A stretch of 64,000 nucleotides of DNA from an uncultured Clostridia bacterium. GTDB lineage: Bacteria; Bacillota; Clostridia; Christensenellales; UBA3700. The stretch is from positions 1 through 64,000 of the forward strand of contig CAOKSY010000006.1 in the NCBI GenBank assembly GCA_948471525.1, in the 5' to 3' direction. Under the pieces are notes generated by a model, which had not been told where the DNA came from, searched no databases, and saw only the letters and a list, made by a program, of their open reading frames with translations. The stretch's first letter is position 1, and every line of letters begins with the position of its first letter. Made by a program: the position numbers and the translations under genes. This document shows, one piece after another, positions 45,367-55,600 of this stretch.

Positions 45367-45394
45367 ATTATTGCCAAAAATAACGTTTTGATAC
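45367..45394 (-). promoter_or_regulatory. Forespore (sigma-F-like) promoter of spoIIR
   Basis: GGCAATAAT on the minus strand matches the sigma-F -10 pattern, with GTATC 14 bases upstream as a weaker -35. The start codon is about 30 bases downstream. spoIIR is known to depend on sigma-F in Bacillus. Confidence 0.6.
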
Positions 45395-45634
45395 ACGGTC
45401 AAATGGATTTCTCAGAAAAATCTTTCACAGTTGTCAAATTATTATTTGCCGTAATCAAAATACCGGAGCGTATTTATCGTCACATCATAGCAAACCGACA
45501 GTTTCCATATTTTCGCGCGTATCGTAACAGTTATGATATTTATTGCGCAGTTTGTGATCCAATCGCCTTTATTGTATGCCGGCTAATCGATCGCGCCGAG
45601 AGTATCCGCACCGAAAAGTAGTATTCGCGAACGA

Positions 45635-45662
45635 TTGACAAATCGCTTATTTTTAGTATAAA
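45635..45662 (+). promoter_or_regulatory. Promoter of the citrate synthase gene
   Basis: TTGACA, a 16-base spacer and TATAAA, about 45 bases before the start; AAGAGGA is the ribosome binding site. Nothing else was recognised in 45395-45634. Confidence 0.7.
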
Positions 45663-45706
45663 ATATTAATTAACATTAAATAGACGGGAATCAAGAGGAT
45701 TTTTAA

Positions 45707-47077
45707 ATGGCATTAAAAGACGTAGAGACAGGAAGATATATAAGCAATCTCAGCGAAAAGTGTCTCGCAAACAGCGTGATAGAACCTGAATTGTTTATAC
45801 AGCACAAGGTAAATAAAGGATTGAGAGACCAAAAAGGTAAAGGCGTGCTTACCGGACTTACCAACATAAGCGACGTCATCGCCAAAAAAGTGGTCAACGG
45901 CGAAGAAATACCCTGCGAGGGAAAACTCTATTATCGCGGTTACAACATCAACGATCTGTGCGCTGATTTTCTTTCCAACGACAGATACGGATTTGAAGAA
46001 GTTGTATATCTTTTGCTGTTCGGCGAACTGCCTGATGACAAAGAACTCTCCAACTTCAAGACCGTGCTTGCCAAAAACAGAAAATCTCTCCCCAACTCTT
46101 TTGTAAGAGATATAATAATGAAAGCGCCGAGCAACGATATGATGAACTCGCTTGCGAGAAGCGTGCTGACGCTCTATTCCTATGACGATAAGGCAAACGA
46201 CACTTCGATACGCAACGTACTCAATCAGTGTCTGCAACTCATTGCGCTTTTCCCTCTTCTTTCGGTATACGGATATCAAGCGTACGATTATTATATAAAG
46301 GAAAATCATTCTTTCTTCATTCACGAACCGAAAGACGATCTTTCCACTGCAGAAAATATTCTGCATATGTTGAGAATCGACAGTAAATATACCAAGCTCG
46401 AAGCTAGAGTGCTCGACCTCGCGCTCGTTCTCCATGCGGAACACGGCGGCGGCAACAACTCTACTTTTACTGCGCGCGCGGTATCGTCTTCCGGCACTGA
46501 TACTTATTCCGCGATCGCGGCTGCTATAGGCTCGCTCAAAGGACCTAAGCACGGCGGAGCGAATATAAAGGTATCTCAGATGTTTGCGGACATAAAGAAA
46601 AACGTAGCTGACTGGAACGACGACGAAGAAATAGCCGCATATCTCAATAAGATCCTCAACAAAGAAGCCTTTGACAAGAGCGGTCTTATATACGGTATAG
46701 GTCACGCGGTATACTCGCTGTCCGATCCCAGAGCTCTCCTGCTCAAGAAATCTACAAAAAATCTCAGCGAAGAAAAAGGACTTGACAAAGATTTCAATCT
46801 CTATTCCAAAGTAGAGGAAATCGCGATAAAACTCATCTCCGATCAGCGTCACATATATAAGGGCGTAAGCGCAAACATAGATTTCTACAGCGGATTTATA
46901 TACGATATGCTAGGCTTGCCGCAGGAACTCTATACCCCGATATTCGCTATATCGAGAATCGCCGGTTGGTCGGCCCACAGACTTGAGGAACTGATAAATT
47001 CTTCCAAGATAATGCGTCCTGCGTACAACTGCGCTCAACCTGCGCTCGAATACATACCTATGTCTAAACGTAATTGA
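45707..47077 (+). CDS. gltA: Citrate synthase
   Basis: The enzyme condenses acetyl-CoA and oxaloacetate to citrate. The 456-residue protein shows the substrate-binding part YYRGYNINDLCADF, the catalytic His motifs LHAEHGGGNNSTF and GIGHAVYSLSDPRA, and the catalytic Asp in SANIDFYSGFIYDMLG. It is longer at the N-terminus (about 65 residues before YYRGY) than the common 380-residue enzymes, like a group found in clostridia. No aconitase or isocitrate dehydrogenase gene is near. With gdhA it may feed a partial TCA branch toward glutamate; that is inference. Confidence 0.95.
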   Translation: MALKDVETGRYISNLSEKCLANSVIEPELFIQHKVNKGLRDQKGKGVLTGLTNISDVIAKKVVNGEEIPCEGKLYYRGYNINDLCADFLSNDRYGFEEVVYLLLFGELPDDKELSNFKTVLAKNRKSLPNSFVRDIIMKAPSNDMMNSLARSVLTLYSYDDKANDTSIRNVLNQCLQLIALFPLLSVYGYQAYDYYIKENHSFFIHEPKDDLSTAENILHMLRIDSKYTKLEARVLDLALVLHAEHGGGNNSTFTARAVSSSGTDTYSAIAAAIGSLKGPKHGGANIKVSQMFADIKKNVADWNDDEEIAAYLNKILNKEAFDKSGLIYGIGHAVYSLSDPRALLLKKSTKNLSEEKGLDKDFNLYSKVEEIAIKLISDQRHIYKGVSANIDFYSGFIYDMLGLPQELYTPIFAISRIAGWSAHRLEELINSSKIMRPAYNCAQPALEYIPMSKRN

Positions 47078-47092
47078 TAGATATACTCAACT

Positions 47093-47127
47093 AAATGCCT
47101 GCGACAAAATCGCAGGCATTTTCTTTT
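47093..47127 (+). terminator. Terminator of the citrate synthase gene
   Basis: AAATGCCTGCGA and TCGCAGGCATTT form a 12 bp stem with a 5-base loop and a T-rich tail. Confidence 0.92.
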
Positions 47128-47138
47128 ACTCAATAAGT

Positions 47139-47162
47139 AAGGCGACCGCTTACGGTCGCCTA
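47139..47162 (-). terminator. Hairpin behind the nfeD-floA operon
   Basis: GGCGACCG and CGGTCGCC form a perfect 8 bp stem with a 4-base loop; on the minus strand TTACTT follows. It lies 9 bases after the last stop codon. Confidence 0.65.
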
Positions 47163-47168
47163 TTTGAC

Positions 47169-47726
47169 TTAACGTCTGACGTTGTTACGTCTGAATGCGG
47201 GGTTGTTGATCACTTCGCCGTACACGATCGCTTTTTGCAGATCTGTGAGTTCCTTAGTCTGCACGTCGTTTGAATCGAGTTTTACAAAACGCACGTCATA
47301 ATGATCTTCGCATCCTTCGGTAGATTTTCCGCCGATGCTGTTCATCACGGGAACGTACTCTACTCTATAACGGTCTTTGGATTCGTGAGGCACCGCGCAG
47401 TGCGACTGATGATGACCTCCCGCCTGCGTAGCGCGAACCGTCCTCGAGTCGTCGGGTCTTTGACCCGACGACCTATTTGCACCGTAATCCCGCGCTCTGT
47501 TCGCAAAGTCTTCCGAGCGCTGAGTATTCCTGTCTGCAAGCTGCCTGGGCGACTGCTGTCTGTCTGAGGCAGAATTTTCCGACTGTTTTAACTCGTTCAT
47601 CTTCTCGTCAAACTTTTTGACCGCTTGAGCAGATTCTTCTTTCTTTTTCTGTTGTTTGACTTCTTTCATTACCGACGCTATTATAGCGATCGCCACTATC
47701 GGAATGAAGACTAATGCAAATCCCAT
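47169..47726 (-). CDS. Membrane-anchored protein with His/Cys motif, linked to FloA
   Basis: The 185-residue protein has one N-terminal membrane helix (about 2-20), a charged coiled-coil-like region (22-60), a polar linker and a conserved-looking C-terminal part with GGHHQSHC (about 104-111) and later STEGCEDHYDVRF. The close His and Cys residues suggest a metal site; that is inference. I do not recognise the family by name. Its ATG overlaps the floA stop (TAATG), so it is translationally coupled and probably acts with FloA and NfeD in membrane microdomains. Confidence 0.78.
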   Translation of the reverse strand: MGFALVFIPIVAIAIIASVMKEVKQQKKKEESAQAVKKFDEKMNELKQSENSASDRQQSPRQLADRNTQRSEDFANRARDYGANRSSGQRPDDSRTVRATQAGGHHQSHCAVPHESKDRYRVEYVPVMNSIGGKSTEGCEDHYDVRFVKLDSNDVQTKELTDLQKAIVYGEVINNPAFRRNNVRR

Positions 47727-48763
47727 TATTTCTTATCCTTCTTCTTCGACGAAGACTCTATTGTCTGCGACGGCTGTTCAACATTTCCTATAGCGTTACG
47801 CATATTGGTATCTGCCATCATATTCTGCATATTGTAATAGTCCATTACGCCGAGTTTGCCGCTTTTGAGCGCTTCCGCCATAGCCTTGGGGACTTGAGAT
47901 TCCGCTTCGATAACCAATGCCTTCATCTCCTGCGTCTTCGCTTTCATTTCCTGTTCGAGAGCGACTGCCATCGCGCGTCTTTCTTCCGCTTTCGCTTCCG
48001 CTATGCGCTTATCCGCTTCCGCCTGATCCATCTGAAGTTGAGCGCCTATATTTCTTCCTACGTCGATATCCGCGATATCTATGGACAGAATTTCATAAGC
48101 CGTGCCGCTGTCAAGACCTTTGTTGAGGACGGTCTTGGAGATAGCGTCTGGATTTTCAAGAACGTCTTTATGCGTTTCTGCAGAACCTACCGTAGTGACG
48201 ATACCTTCGCCGATACGCGCAATTATCGTATCCTCGCCTGCGCCGCCGATAAGACGGGTGATGTTGGCTCTTACGGTCACTCTTGCCTTAACTCTCAATT
48301 CGATACCGTTTTTGGCGATAGCCGAAATTGCCGGAGTCTCGATAACTTTGGGATTGACGGACACTTTTACCGCATTGAGAACGTCTCTGCCCGCGAGGTC
48401 GATAGCTCTTGCTGTCTCAGCCGTCAATTCCATATTTGCCGAGTGAGCGGAAATAAGAGCGTTGACAACTTTAATAACGTCACCTCTTGCAAGCACGTGA
48501 CTTTCGAGCTCGTCTATCGAGATATCAAGTCCCGCTTTTTTTGCGGAAATGTAAGCGTCCACGAGAGGAATAACTTTGATGCCTCTCCACTTCATTCCTA
48601 TGAGTCTCGCCATAGAGATCTTGACGCCCGATACCAAGGCACGGAACCAGATCCTGATAGGCAAAAGACCGAAGAGTAAAGCTATTAATAAAAGCAATAC
48701 TACTGCGACCACCACGATTGCTATAATACCGCCGGTAGTTATAGCCAATGCTGATAAGATCAT
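47726..48763 (-). CDS. floA: Flotillin-like protein FloA
   Basis: FloA (formerly UPF0365/YqfA) is a membrane scaffold of functional lipid microdomains. From the ATG at 48763 (AAAAGGAGAAAAG upstream) it has 345 residues: an N-terminal hydrophobic hairpin (about 10-35), the SPFH-like domain with IRIWFRALVSGVKISMARLIGM and IIARIGEGIVTTVGSAETH, and the C-terminal helical region rich in EA repeats (ADKRIAEAKAEERRAMAVA). The longer frame lacks a ribosome binding site. It lies between nfeD and the His/Cys protein. Confidence 0.95.
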   Translation of the reverse strand: MILSALAITTGGIIAIVVVAVVLLLLIALLFGLLPIRIWFRALVSGVKISMARLIGMKWRGIKVIPLVDAYISAKKAGLDISIDELESHVLARGDVIKVVNALISAHSANMELTAETARAIDLAGRDVLNAVKVSVNPKVIETPAISAIAKNGIELRVKARVTVRANITRLIGGAGEDTIIARIGEGIVTTVGSAETHKDVLENPDAISKTVLNKGLDSGTAYEILSIDIADIDVGRNIGAQLQMDQAEADKRIAEAKAEERRAMAVALEQEMKAKTQEMKALVIEAESQVPKAMAEALKSGKLGVMDYYNMQNMMADTNMRNAIGNVEQPSQTIESSSKKKDKK

Positions 48764-48842
48764 TTCTTTTCTCCTTTTAAAAATTGATTTTTGATTTATC
48801 GCGCCGCCGCGCATATTACGCGGCAGCGGTCTTTACTATTTG

Positions 48843-49397
48843 TTACGCTACTTCGCGAACGATGATCTTCACGCCCTCTACAGAAACGACTTCGATATTT
48901 CTGCCGCTCTCGATGAGCGCCGACTGAGCAACCACACTGTATATCTTGCCTTCTATCGTCGCGTTGCCACCCGGACGCAAAACGCTGCTTGCGACACCGC
49001 TCTTTCCGACAAGATCGCTATAGTCTTCCGTACCTTTGGTGATACCCGTCGGAACGGCTGTGGACGACTGAACCAACGACGTGCGAGACAGTCTTCCCTT
49101 GCGCATAGAATGTACCATTATGATCAATGCTACGCCCACTACGACGGTGACCGACAGCAACATCACGAAAAACTGTATTATAGGATTTCCGCTCTTGCTG
49201 GTATAAAGTCTCACCGCTATACCCAAAATAACGAGTATTGCTCCGCATATTCCGAAGAAACCGAAGCCGGGTTGAAATATCTCCACAATAATAAATACCG
49301 TGCCGAGTATCAGCAATATGGCAGGAATTATACCTATCTCTCCGAACGCTATACGCAATTCTTCCCAAAATGTAAGTCCGTTACTTGCCAATAACAT
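48843..49397 (-). CDS. NfeD family membrane protein
   Basis: NfeD proteins are partners of flotillin-like proteins. From the ATG at 49397 (AAGGAGGTG upstream) this one has 184 residues: a short N-terminus, two or three membrane helices (about 22-75 and 84-106) and a C-terminal OB-fold NfeD domain (about 120-184, with LVGKSGVASSVLRPGGNATI and GRNIEVVSVEGVKIIV). The protease part of long NfeD proteins is absent, as in the short type. It is first in nfeD-floA-His/Cys protein, with two good promoters upstream. Confidence 0.92.
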   Translation of the reverse strand: MLLASNGLTFWEELRIAFGEIGIIPAILLILGTVFIIVEIFQPGFGFFGICGAILVILGIAVRLYTSKSGNPIIQFFVMLLSVTVVVGVALIIMVHSMRKGRLSRTSLVQSSTAVPTGITKGTEDYSDLVGKSGVASSVLRPGGNATIEGKIYSVVAQSALIESGRNIEVVSVEGVKIIVREVA

Positions 49398-49418
49398 TTT
49401 CGTCACCTCCTTGATACT

Positions 49419-49492
49419 ATTATATCTCAACAGCCGAGATAAATCAACTGCCTATTTCGTCCGATTATACGCAAATGCTGTAATTTTTACAA
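49419..49492 (-). promoter_or_regulatory. Two tandem promoters of the nfeD-floA operon
   Basis: Distal promoter: TTGTAA (49492-49487), 17 bases, TATAAT (49469-49464). Proximal promoter: TTGATT (49447-49442), 17 bases, TATAAT (49424-49419). The proximal one would give a leader of under 20 bases. Confidence 0.55.
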
Positions 49493-49661
49493 AATTGCAC
49501 ATTTGTTATATATATCAATATAATACGTACCTGCATATTTATTTCATCAATACCGATATATGCAAAAGATCCCGCCGCAAAAAGCAACGGGATCTGTCGA
49601 ATTTTGATTTCATCCGTCGAAATGACTTGATTCCCGTCGGATATTGTCGGAGCGCGTCGGT

Positions 49662-52600
49662 TTACGCCGATTGCTTTCCGCCTTTCTTTTTCTTGACTAC
49701 GATCACTGCAACGACCGCAGCTGCCGCAAGGATAACGACCGGTATGATTATTCCGAGTACCAAACCTACGTTGGATCCCGACTTAACTTCTACCTCGAAT
49801 ACCTTGCTGATACCGTCGTAGTTCTGGTTGCCGTCTACGGTCACCACCACGTAATACTTGCCCTTGGGCGCGTCGGCGAGGTTTTCGGTATATTCCTGCG
49901 TGAGCGCCGCGTCGGTGTAATACTTGACGGTAGCGTTGCCGTACTTGGACGATACGGAAGCAAAGTCAGCCAATGCAGGCAAACCTCCGTCCAAATCGGG
50001 CAATACTATTTCGCCGATAAAGCTGTTGGCAGCCTTTGTGATATTGAACGAAACGGAAGTATTGGACGCCGTCGGACTGAGCGTATAGTTGGGGTTCTTG
50101 ACCGTAAACGCTCTTGCGGTATAGCTTCCGACGTTGATAGCAACGCCCTCGTCTATTATTACATCAAATTCTACTACGTCTCCGTTGATTGCGCCTACGC
50201 CGCTTGCTATAGGAGCCTGCGACTGCGGCGTATTGTTGAGTTCTTTATACTCAAGCGTCGTGTTGGACCATACGATAGCTGTGATCACCTTGGGACTGAT
50301 CGCAAATTCGCAAGTTGCGCCTTCCTCGGGAAGTCTGTAATTCTTGTTGAGTAATTCTACTACCGTAGCGATATGCGTACCTGCATTTGCATTTGCTCCG
50401 CCTACTACTACTTCGCATACGTCGGAACCGAAGAGCGATGCCTGATCGACGTGAGCCGTCGGGCACTGCGGATTGCCGTTATAGGCAAACGACGCTACAT
50501 CCCATACGATATTGACTTCCGCAGGAAGAATAGTGAATTCCTGAGTGGAGACAGCCTTATAGTTGCTGTTGGTAAGCGAAGTGATGCTTGCAGTATGCGT
50601 GCCCGCGCTGAACTGCGGAGCGCTTACGGTAACGTCGCACTCGTCGCCGAAGAGCAATCCGCCTACCGTCGCTGTAAGTCCGTGCGCCTCGCCGTCGTAT
50701 ACGAACGTCGTCTGCGAAGACCAAGTGATCTCTACTTCTCTGGGAAGAATCTCGTAGGTTACCGTTCTGCTCTCTTCGGATACTTTATAGTTGGGGTTGT
50801 TGGAAAGCACTACTATAGTTACTTCGTACTTACCCACGTCCTTCTGCGAATGGTTGATATATGTGGGCGCTTCGATCCTGTCGTTGCCTACCAAGCCTTC
50901 GAATCCCGCTACTTTAAGCAACTGATAGTCGCCGTTGTAGACTACGCTTGCCGTACCCCAATCCGCTGTTATCGTCTTGGGTACTATATGGTACGGAGTA
51001 GGATCCTGAGCGGAAGAATCGTCGAGCGCAATTTCGATATAGGAGTTTTCGTATTCCAATACGAGAGCGTATCTGCCTGCGTCTACGGCGTTTTCTCTTA
51101 TCGAGAATTTGACGATATCCTTTAGGTCTACCGCGAGAGTTCCGCTCTTGACGGAAATATTCATTCTTTCATAGATCTCATCGGACGTGAGCGCTGTCTG
51201 TCCGTATTCTACTTCGACGGGATCCGCGCTGTAGACTACTCTGGCCTTGTTGACTACAAGCGTAAATCTGCCGTATTTGGTATTGTGGTTGGCGATAGTT
51301 ATCTCATAATATATGATTGCTCCTTCCGCGCCGGTAACGCCTTCTATACCGGGAAGAGTATCGGTGTATTCGCCGTCTGCTCTATCGGAGTATTTGACTG
51401 TAGCCGTATTCCACTTGGATCCCATATCTCCGGCGAGAGTTATTCTCTCTTCTACGTTTTCCGCAATGTAAGACTTGAGATCGACCGTCTGAACGGATCC
51501 GTCGTAAGTAACGGTATTGCGCTGTACGTTGACGGTGATGTCTGCCGGTACAACGTGGAGATATGCCTCGCTGAACTCGATGTCGTAGTCCAAATTGGTC
51601 CACTCAGCCGCAATCCTGTAATCTTTTACCGGAACGTATCCGGAAGTCGGCAAGCCCTGCAGAGAAAGCGTTATGCCGGGATTGGAAAGGTCTACGCCTT
51701 CCGCTTGCCAAGCCGCGTTGGACTTATCCCATACTGGCTCACCTACAAATCCGTACGTCACCTGCTGAGTATTGAAGATAGTCACGTTTACCTTGAGCGG
51801 AACGATCTTATAGTCGATACTGATATTGGATTCAAGCTGATAGTTCGCCGTAGTTTCGCCGCTCTGCAATACTGCCTCCGCGGTATATTTTTCTATGCCT
51901 GCGCTGAGATTAGTGTGCACGTGTTCGATACCCAATGCGCCGAGTTTTATCCAATCCTCTACCTGTTGCGAACCGTCCCATTTCGTGCCCTGTATGTAAG
52001 CGTTGATCGTAAGCGGTCTTCCGGTATAGGTAAATTCGTATCCGTCGCCGATTGCCTGACCGGTGATATGATCTCCGTCAAACCACTGAACGCTGATCTT
52101 CTGCGGAGTGATGACAAACGCGCTTGCGTTACATCTTGCTCCGTCTACGACCGCATACTCTACTATGTAGTTGCGACGTTCGTCCTCTTCGTTGCCGTCG
52201 AGTTTTGCAAACTTGTGATATACGCGGTAATTGCCTACGCTGTTGGCAAAGTTATTTGCCTCTGTGGGATCGCCGCCGTCGGCGCCCTGCTCTCCGCCTG
52301 CTACTACGTAGAAGATGAAAGAGTCTCCGATATTGGCTATGGTCACGGGCTTGCCGCCTGCGGTGACCGTATACGTCACGCCCGTGCCGCGTTTGATATG
52401 ATCGGATATATCTTTCTCGGTCCTGTCGCCGATAGGTCTGCCGTATTCCTTGGTCGCCTTGCCCGGCATATTTATTGTTACGTTTACGGCTCTAATCTCA
52501 AACGTGAGGTTTGTTCTGATCCTTGCCTTGTGGTTGGGAGCATTTACTCTTACCGCAAACTCGTACAAGCCTGCGTTTCTAAACTTAAAGTCTGCTCCGC

Positions 52601-55600
52601 TCACCCATCCGGTTTCGTCTTCGATATCGGAACTTACGTTGATGAGTTTGTACTCTACCGTTCTGTTATCGAAAGCATACTTTTGCTCCGCTTCGCCGCC
52701 TCTGAACTGATAAACGAGCGCCGATCCGTCCGCCAAAGGCGAATGTTGATTTCCGTCGAAGTATACGGACGGGAAAGTTATAGACGAGATCGTAAACTCT
52801 GCGGGAGTTACTGTCAGCGTTCCTTCTTCCGCGTTGCCGCTCTCGTTGACGAAAGTCACGTTGTAGTTTGAATTCAATACCGTGCCTACGATAGCGTAAG
52901 TGTCGGCTTCGATATAGTTGAAACCGCTCTGCGGAAGTCCTTCCGCGCTGAGACTAAACACCTTGGACGCGCTGTCGGCTCTGTAAAGTCCGTCGCCGCC
53001 GATAGTATATGACGCCGTCGAATTGAGGTAGGAGACTATATTGTTTGCTCCCGTGCCGGTAACCGCCTGTCTTCTTGCGTCTGCAGAACCGTACTCAAGC
53101 GTTCTGTCCTTGATAGTTACGGTAATCTGTCTCTGAGATATAACGAAATCGCATTGCAGATCGCTCTCCTGAACGGTGTACGGATCTCCTCCGTCTATGC
53201 TGTATATTACGTCTCCGACGTTGGCTACTCTATAGTTTTGATGCGTTACTCCTGTGAGTACTGCTCTGTATTTGCCCACGTCGTGTATGTGATTACCCAA
53301 CTTGCCGCCGTTCTCGAGAATATCGTATCTTATAGTTGCTCTAATGTCGTCGTCGCCTATGATATTGCTTACAGTATAGTTTGTATGGCTCTCGCTTTGA
53401 TCGCCGTGATTGCCGTAAACTTCGTCAAGACCGTGCCATTGTATCCATACGGGTCTCGAAATTACTTCGTAAACGTCGATATTGGACGTTTTGCCCGAAC
53501 CTATAACGTCGCCGACAAAACGGAAGTGGAGATCGTCGTTGCCGCTAGGCACGCCTGCCTTGAGTTGCATAAATACCGAATAGAAAGCTACTCTTTCGTT
53601 GGTATCGAGCGCGCCGGTTGTGCTGCCGTCTCCTACGAACAGCGTTATATAGTCTTTCTGAAGTTTTTCCCAAGCAGCCTGATCGTCAAGTTCGTCATTG
53701 CCGGTATCGTTCATCATTCCGTTTACGGAAACAAGGTTTTCGCCGAGTTTTTCAAACAGTTCGTCGGAAGTGAGAACTCTGTCGCCGTAATTTACTTGAA
53801 TAGCGCTGCCGAGTTTTATGTCTACCCAGTTGGTAAGATAATTGATATTTACCTTTGTCTCAAAAGGCTCGTAGTTGCTGTTTGCCAAACTTACCCAGAC
53901 GTACCATCTGCCGGCATTTGGAGCGTGAACTTCCGTCTGCGACATATCCAAGTCCGTCGGTCTGGTATCAGTCTCCTCGTCCTTATTGATGATGACCGAC
54001 ATCTGAACGTTGATGTCATCGGCTTTGGTGCCGCCTACGAATTTGAGGATACTCTTCAGATCGTTGGCGATATTTATGCCGTCGGGTTCGTTTTTCTCGG
54101 GATCGGCGTCAAAGTTGAATTCTCTGCGCGTAAGTCCGAGTTCTGTAGACTTCTCGATCATAAACGTAGCTACGTTGCCGTGATCGGAAGAAAGTATATA
54201 CTCGTATTTGCCGCCCCCCAAAGGTTTAGCTCTGTATACCGTGATATCGTAATTGCGGACTATCTCTCCGTCAGCCGATACCCCGTCTTTAAAGCCGAGT
54301 ACGATAGGATAACCGCCCTCTCTGTAATTCTGATACACACCGTCCTTGCCGGTCTGCGCTGTGGAAGTGAGCGTCCAGTTCATATAATGGTCGAGGATAA
54401 ACTTATTGTCGGCGTTGTCGGTATGGTACTTCCAGTTTGCACCCGCCGCGCCGGCAGCAACAAGCTGTCCCATAGCAACGGTGCTTGCAAGACCATATTC
54501 TTTGCTTATATCGAATACGTCTATTATGACCTCTCTCTTCTTGATATGGAATACGTCGGACGCATTGAAGAGTCTGTAATTTTCTACATTGTCGGGATTT
54601 ATCAACGACGTCTCTGCCGTCGGATAACCGCCCTCTTTATAGACATAGCCGCCCATATCCTGCTCTGCAAGCACGATAGTATCGTCGTAAACTACGTTCT
54701 CTACCCAATCGTCGCCGACCTTGACGTCGGAAGTATCGACAAACTGACCGTCGACTATCTTGACGTATTTTCTTACGTGAGGATAGATCTTGGGAAGCGT
54801 GCCGTCATAGAGCCACGTCTTTCCGTCTTCAAGCCATCCGTCGCTTGTCTGCTGTCTCCAATCTACGTACACCGTCTTGGGAGATACGCTATAAGCTTCG
54901 ACGTTGGAATCATTTGTATAATCGATATTATAGTTGTAGAGATATTCTCCGCTCATCGCTTTGTGATTGAGAGAATATGCGCCTACTCCAAGTTGATTTG
55001 CGTCGGTAACTTCGTTGCCGGAATGAGAAAGGAAAAATGCGATACGTCCGTCGATAGAGAACTTGTATCCGTCCTTGTCTATACTCGTGCTGTACGTGAT
55101 ACCGAACTTTTCTTCCATCTCGCCCGCCGTCGGAAGTTTGTCTCCGTAGGTTGCGCCGTACTTATTTACGTTGATAGTAACGTCTAGTTTGTTGATGATA
55201 GCCTGGAAGTTGCCTGCTTTCTCTACGTGGTTGGGAGCGGAAATTTTATAGTAGACCGTTCTGTTTTCGTTGGCGTTATTATAATCGCGCCAGGTTCTTA
55301 GAACCTCGGTATAATTTCCGTTGAGAGTAGACGAGTACGTGATAGTGATGTCGTCTCTGTTTTTAGCCTCGTAGCCGCGCATTTCTATGACGCCCTGCAC
55401 GTTGGGAAGCGCAAATCCCTGCTCTTCGCCGTTAAACGTAAGCTGCACGTCTTCTCTAGTCGAACGGATAGTAGCGGGATTTACCGTAAACGTTCCGTCG
55501 GTAGCGGTAATGCTATAGCTGTTGACCACGTAATCCAATACTCTTGAACTGTCAACCTTTGCCGGCTTCACTTTCAGCGCGCCGGTATAGGTGCCGACTA

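Noticed and set aside
51285..55187. Open frames of 500-680 codons opposite the giant surface proteins (also 60573-62735)
   Set aside because: They are antisense to repeated modules with a regular codon pattern, have no starts with ribosome binding sites and no recognisable domains.
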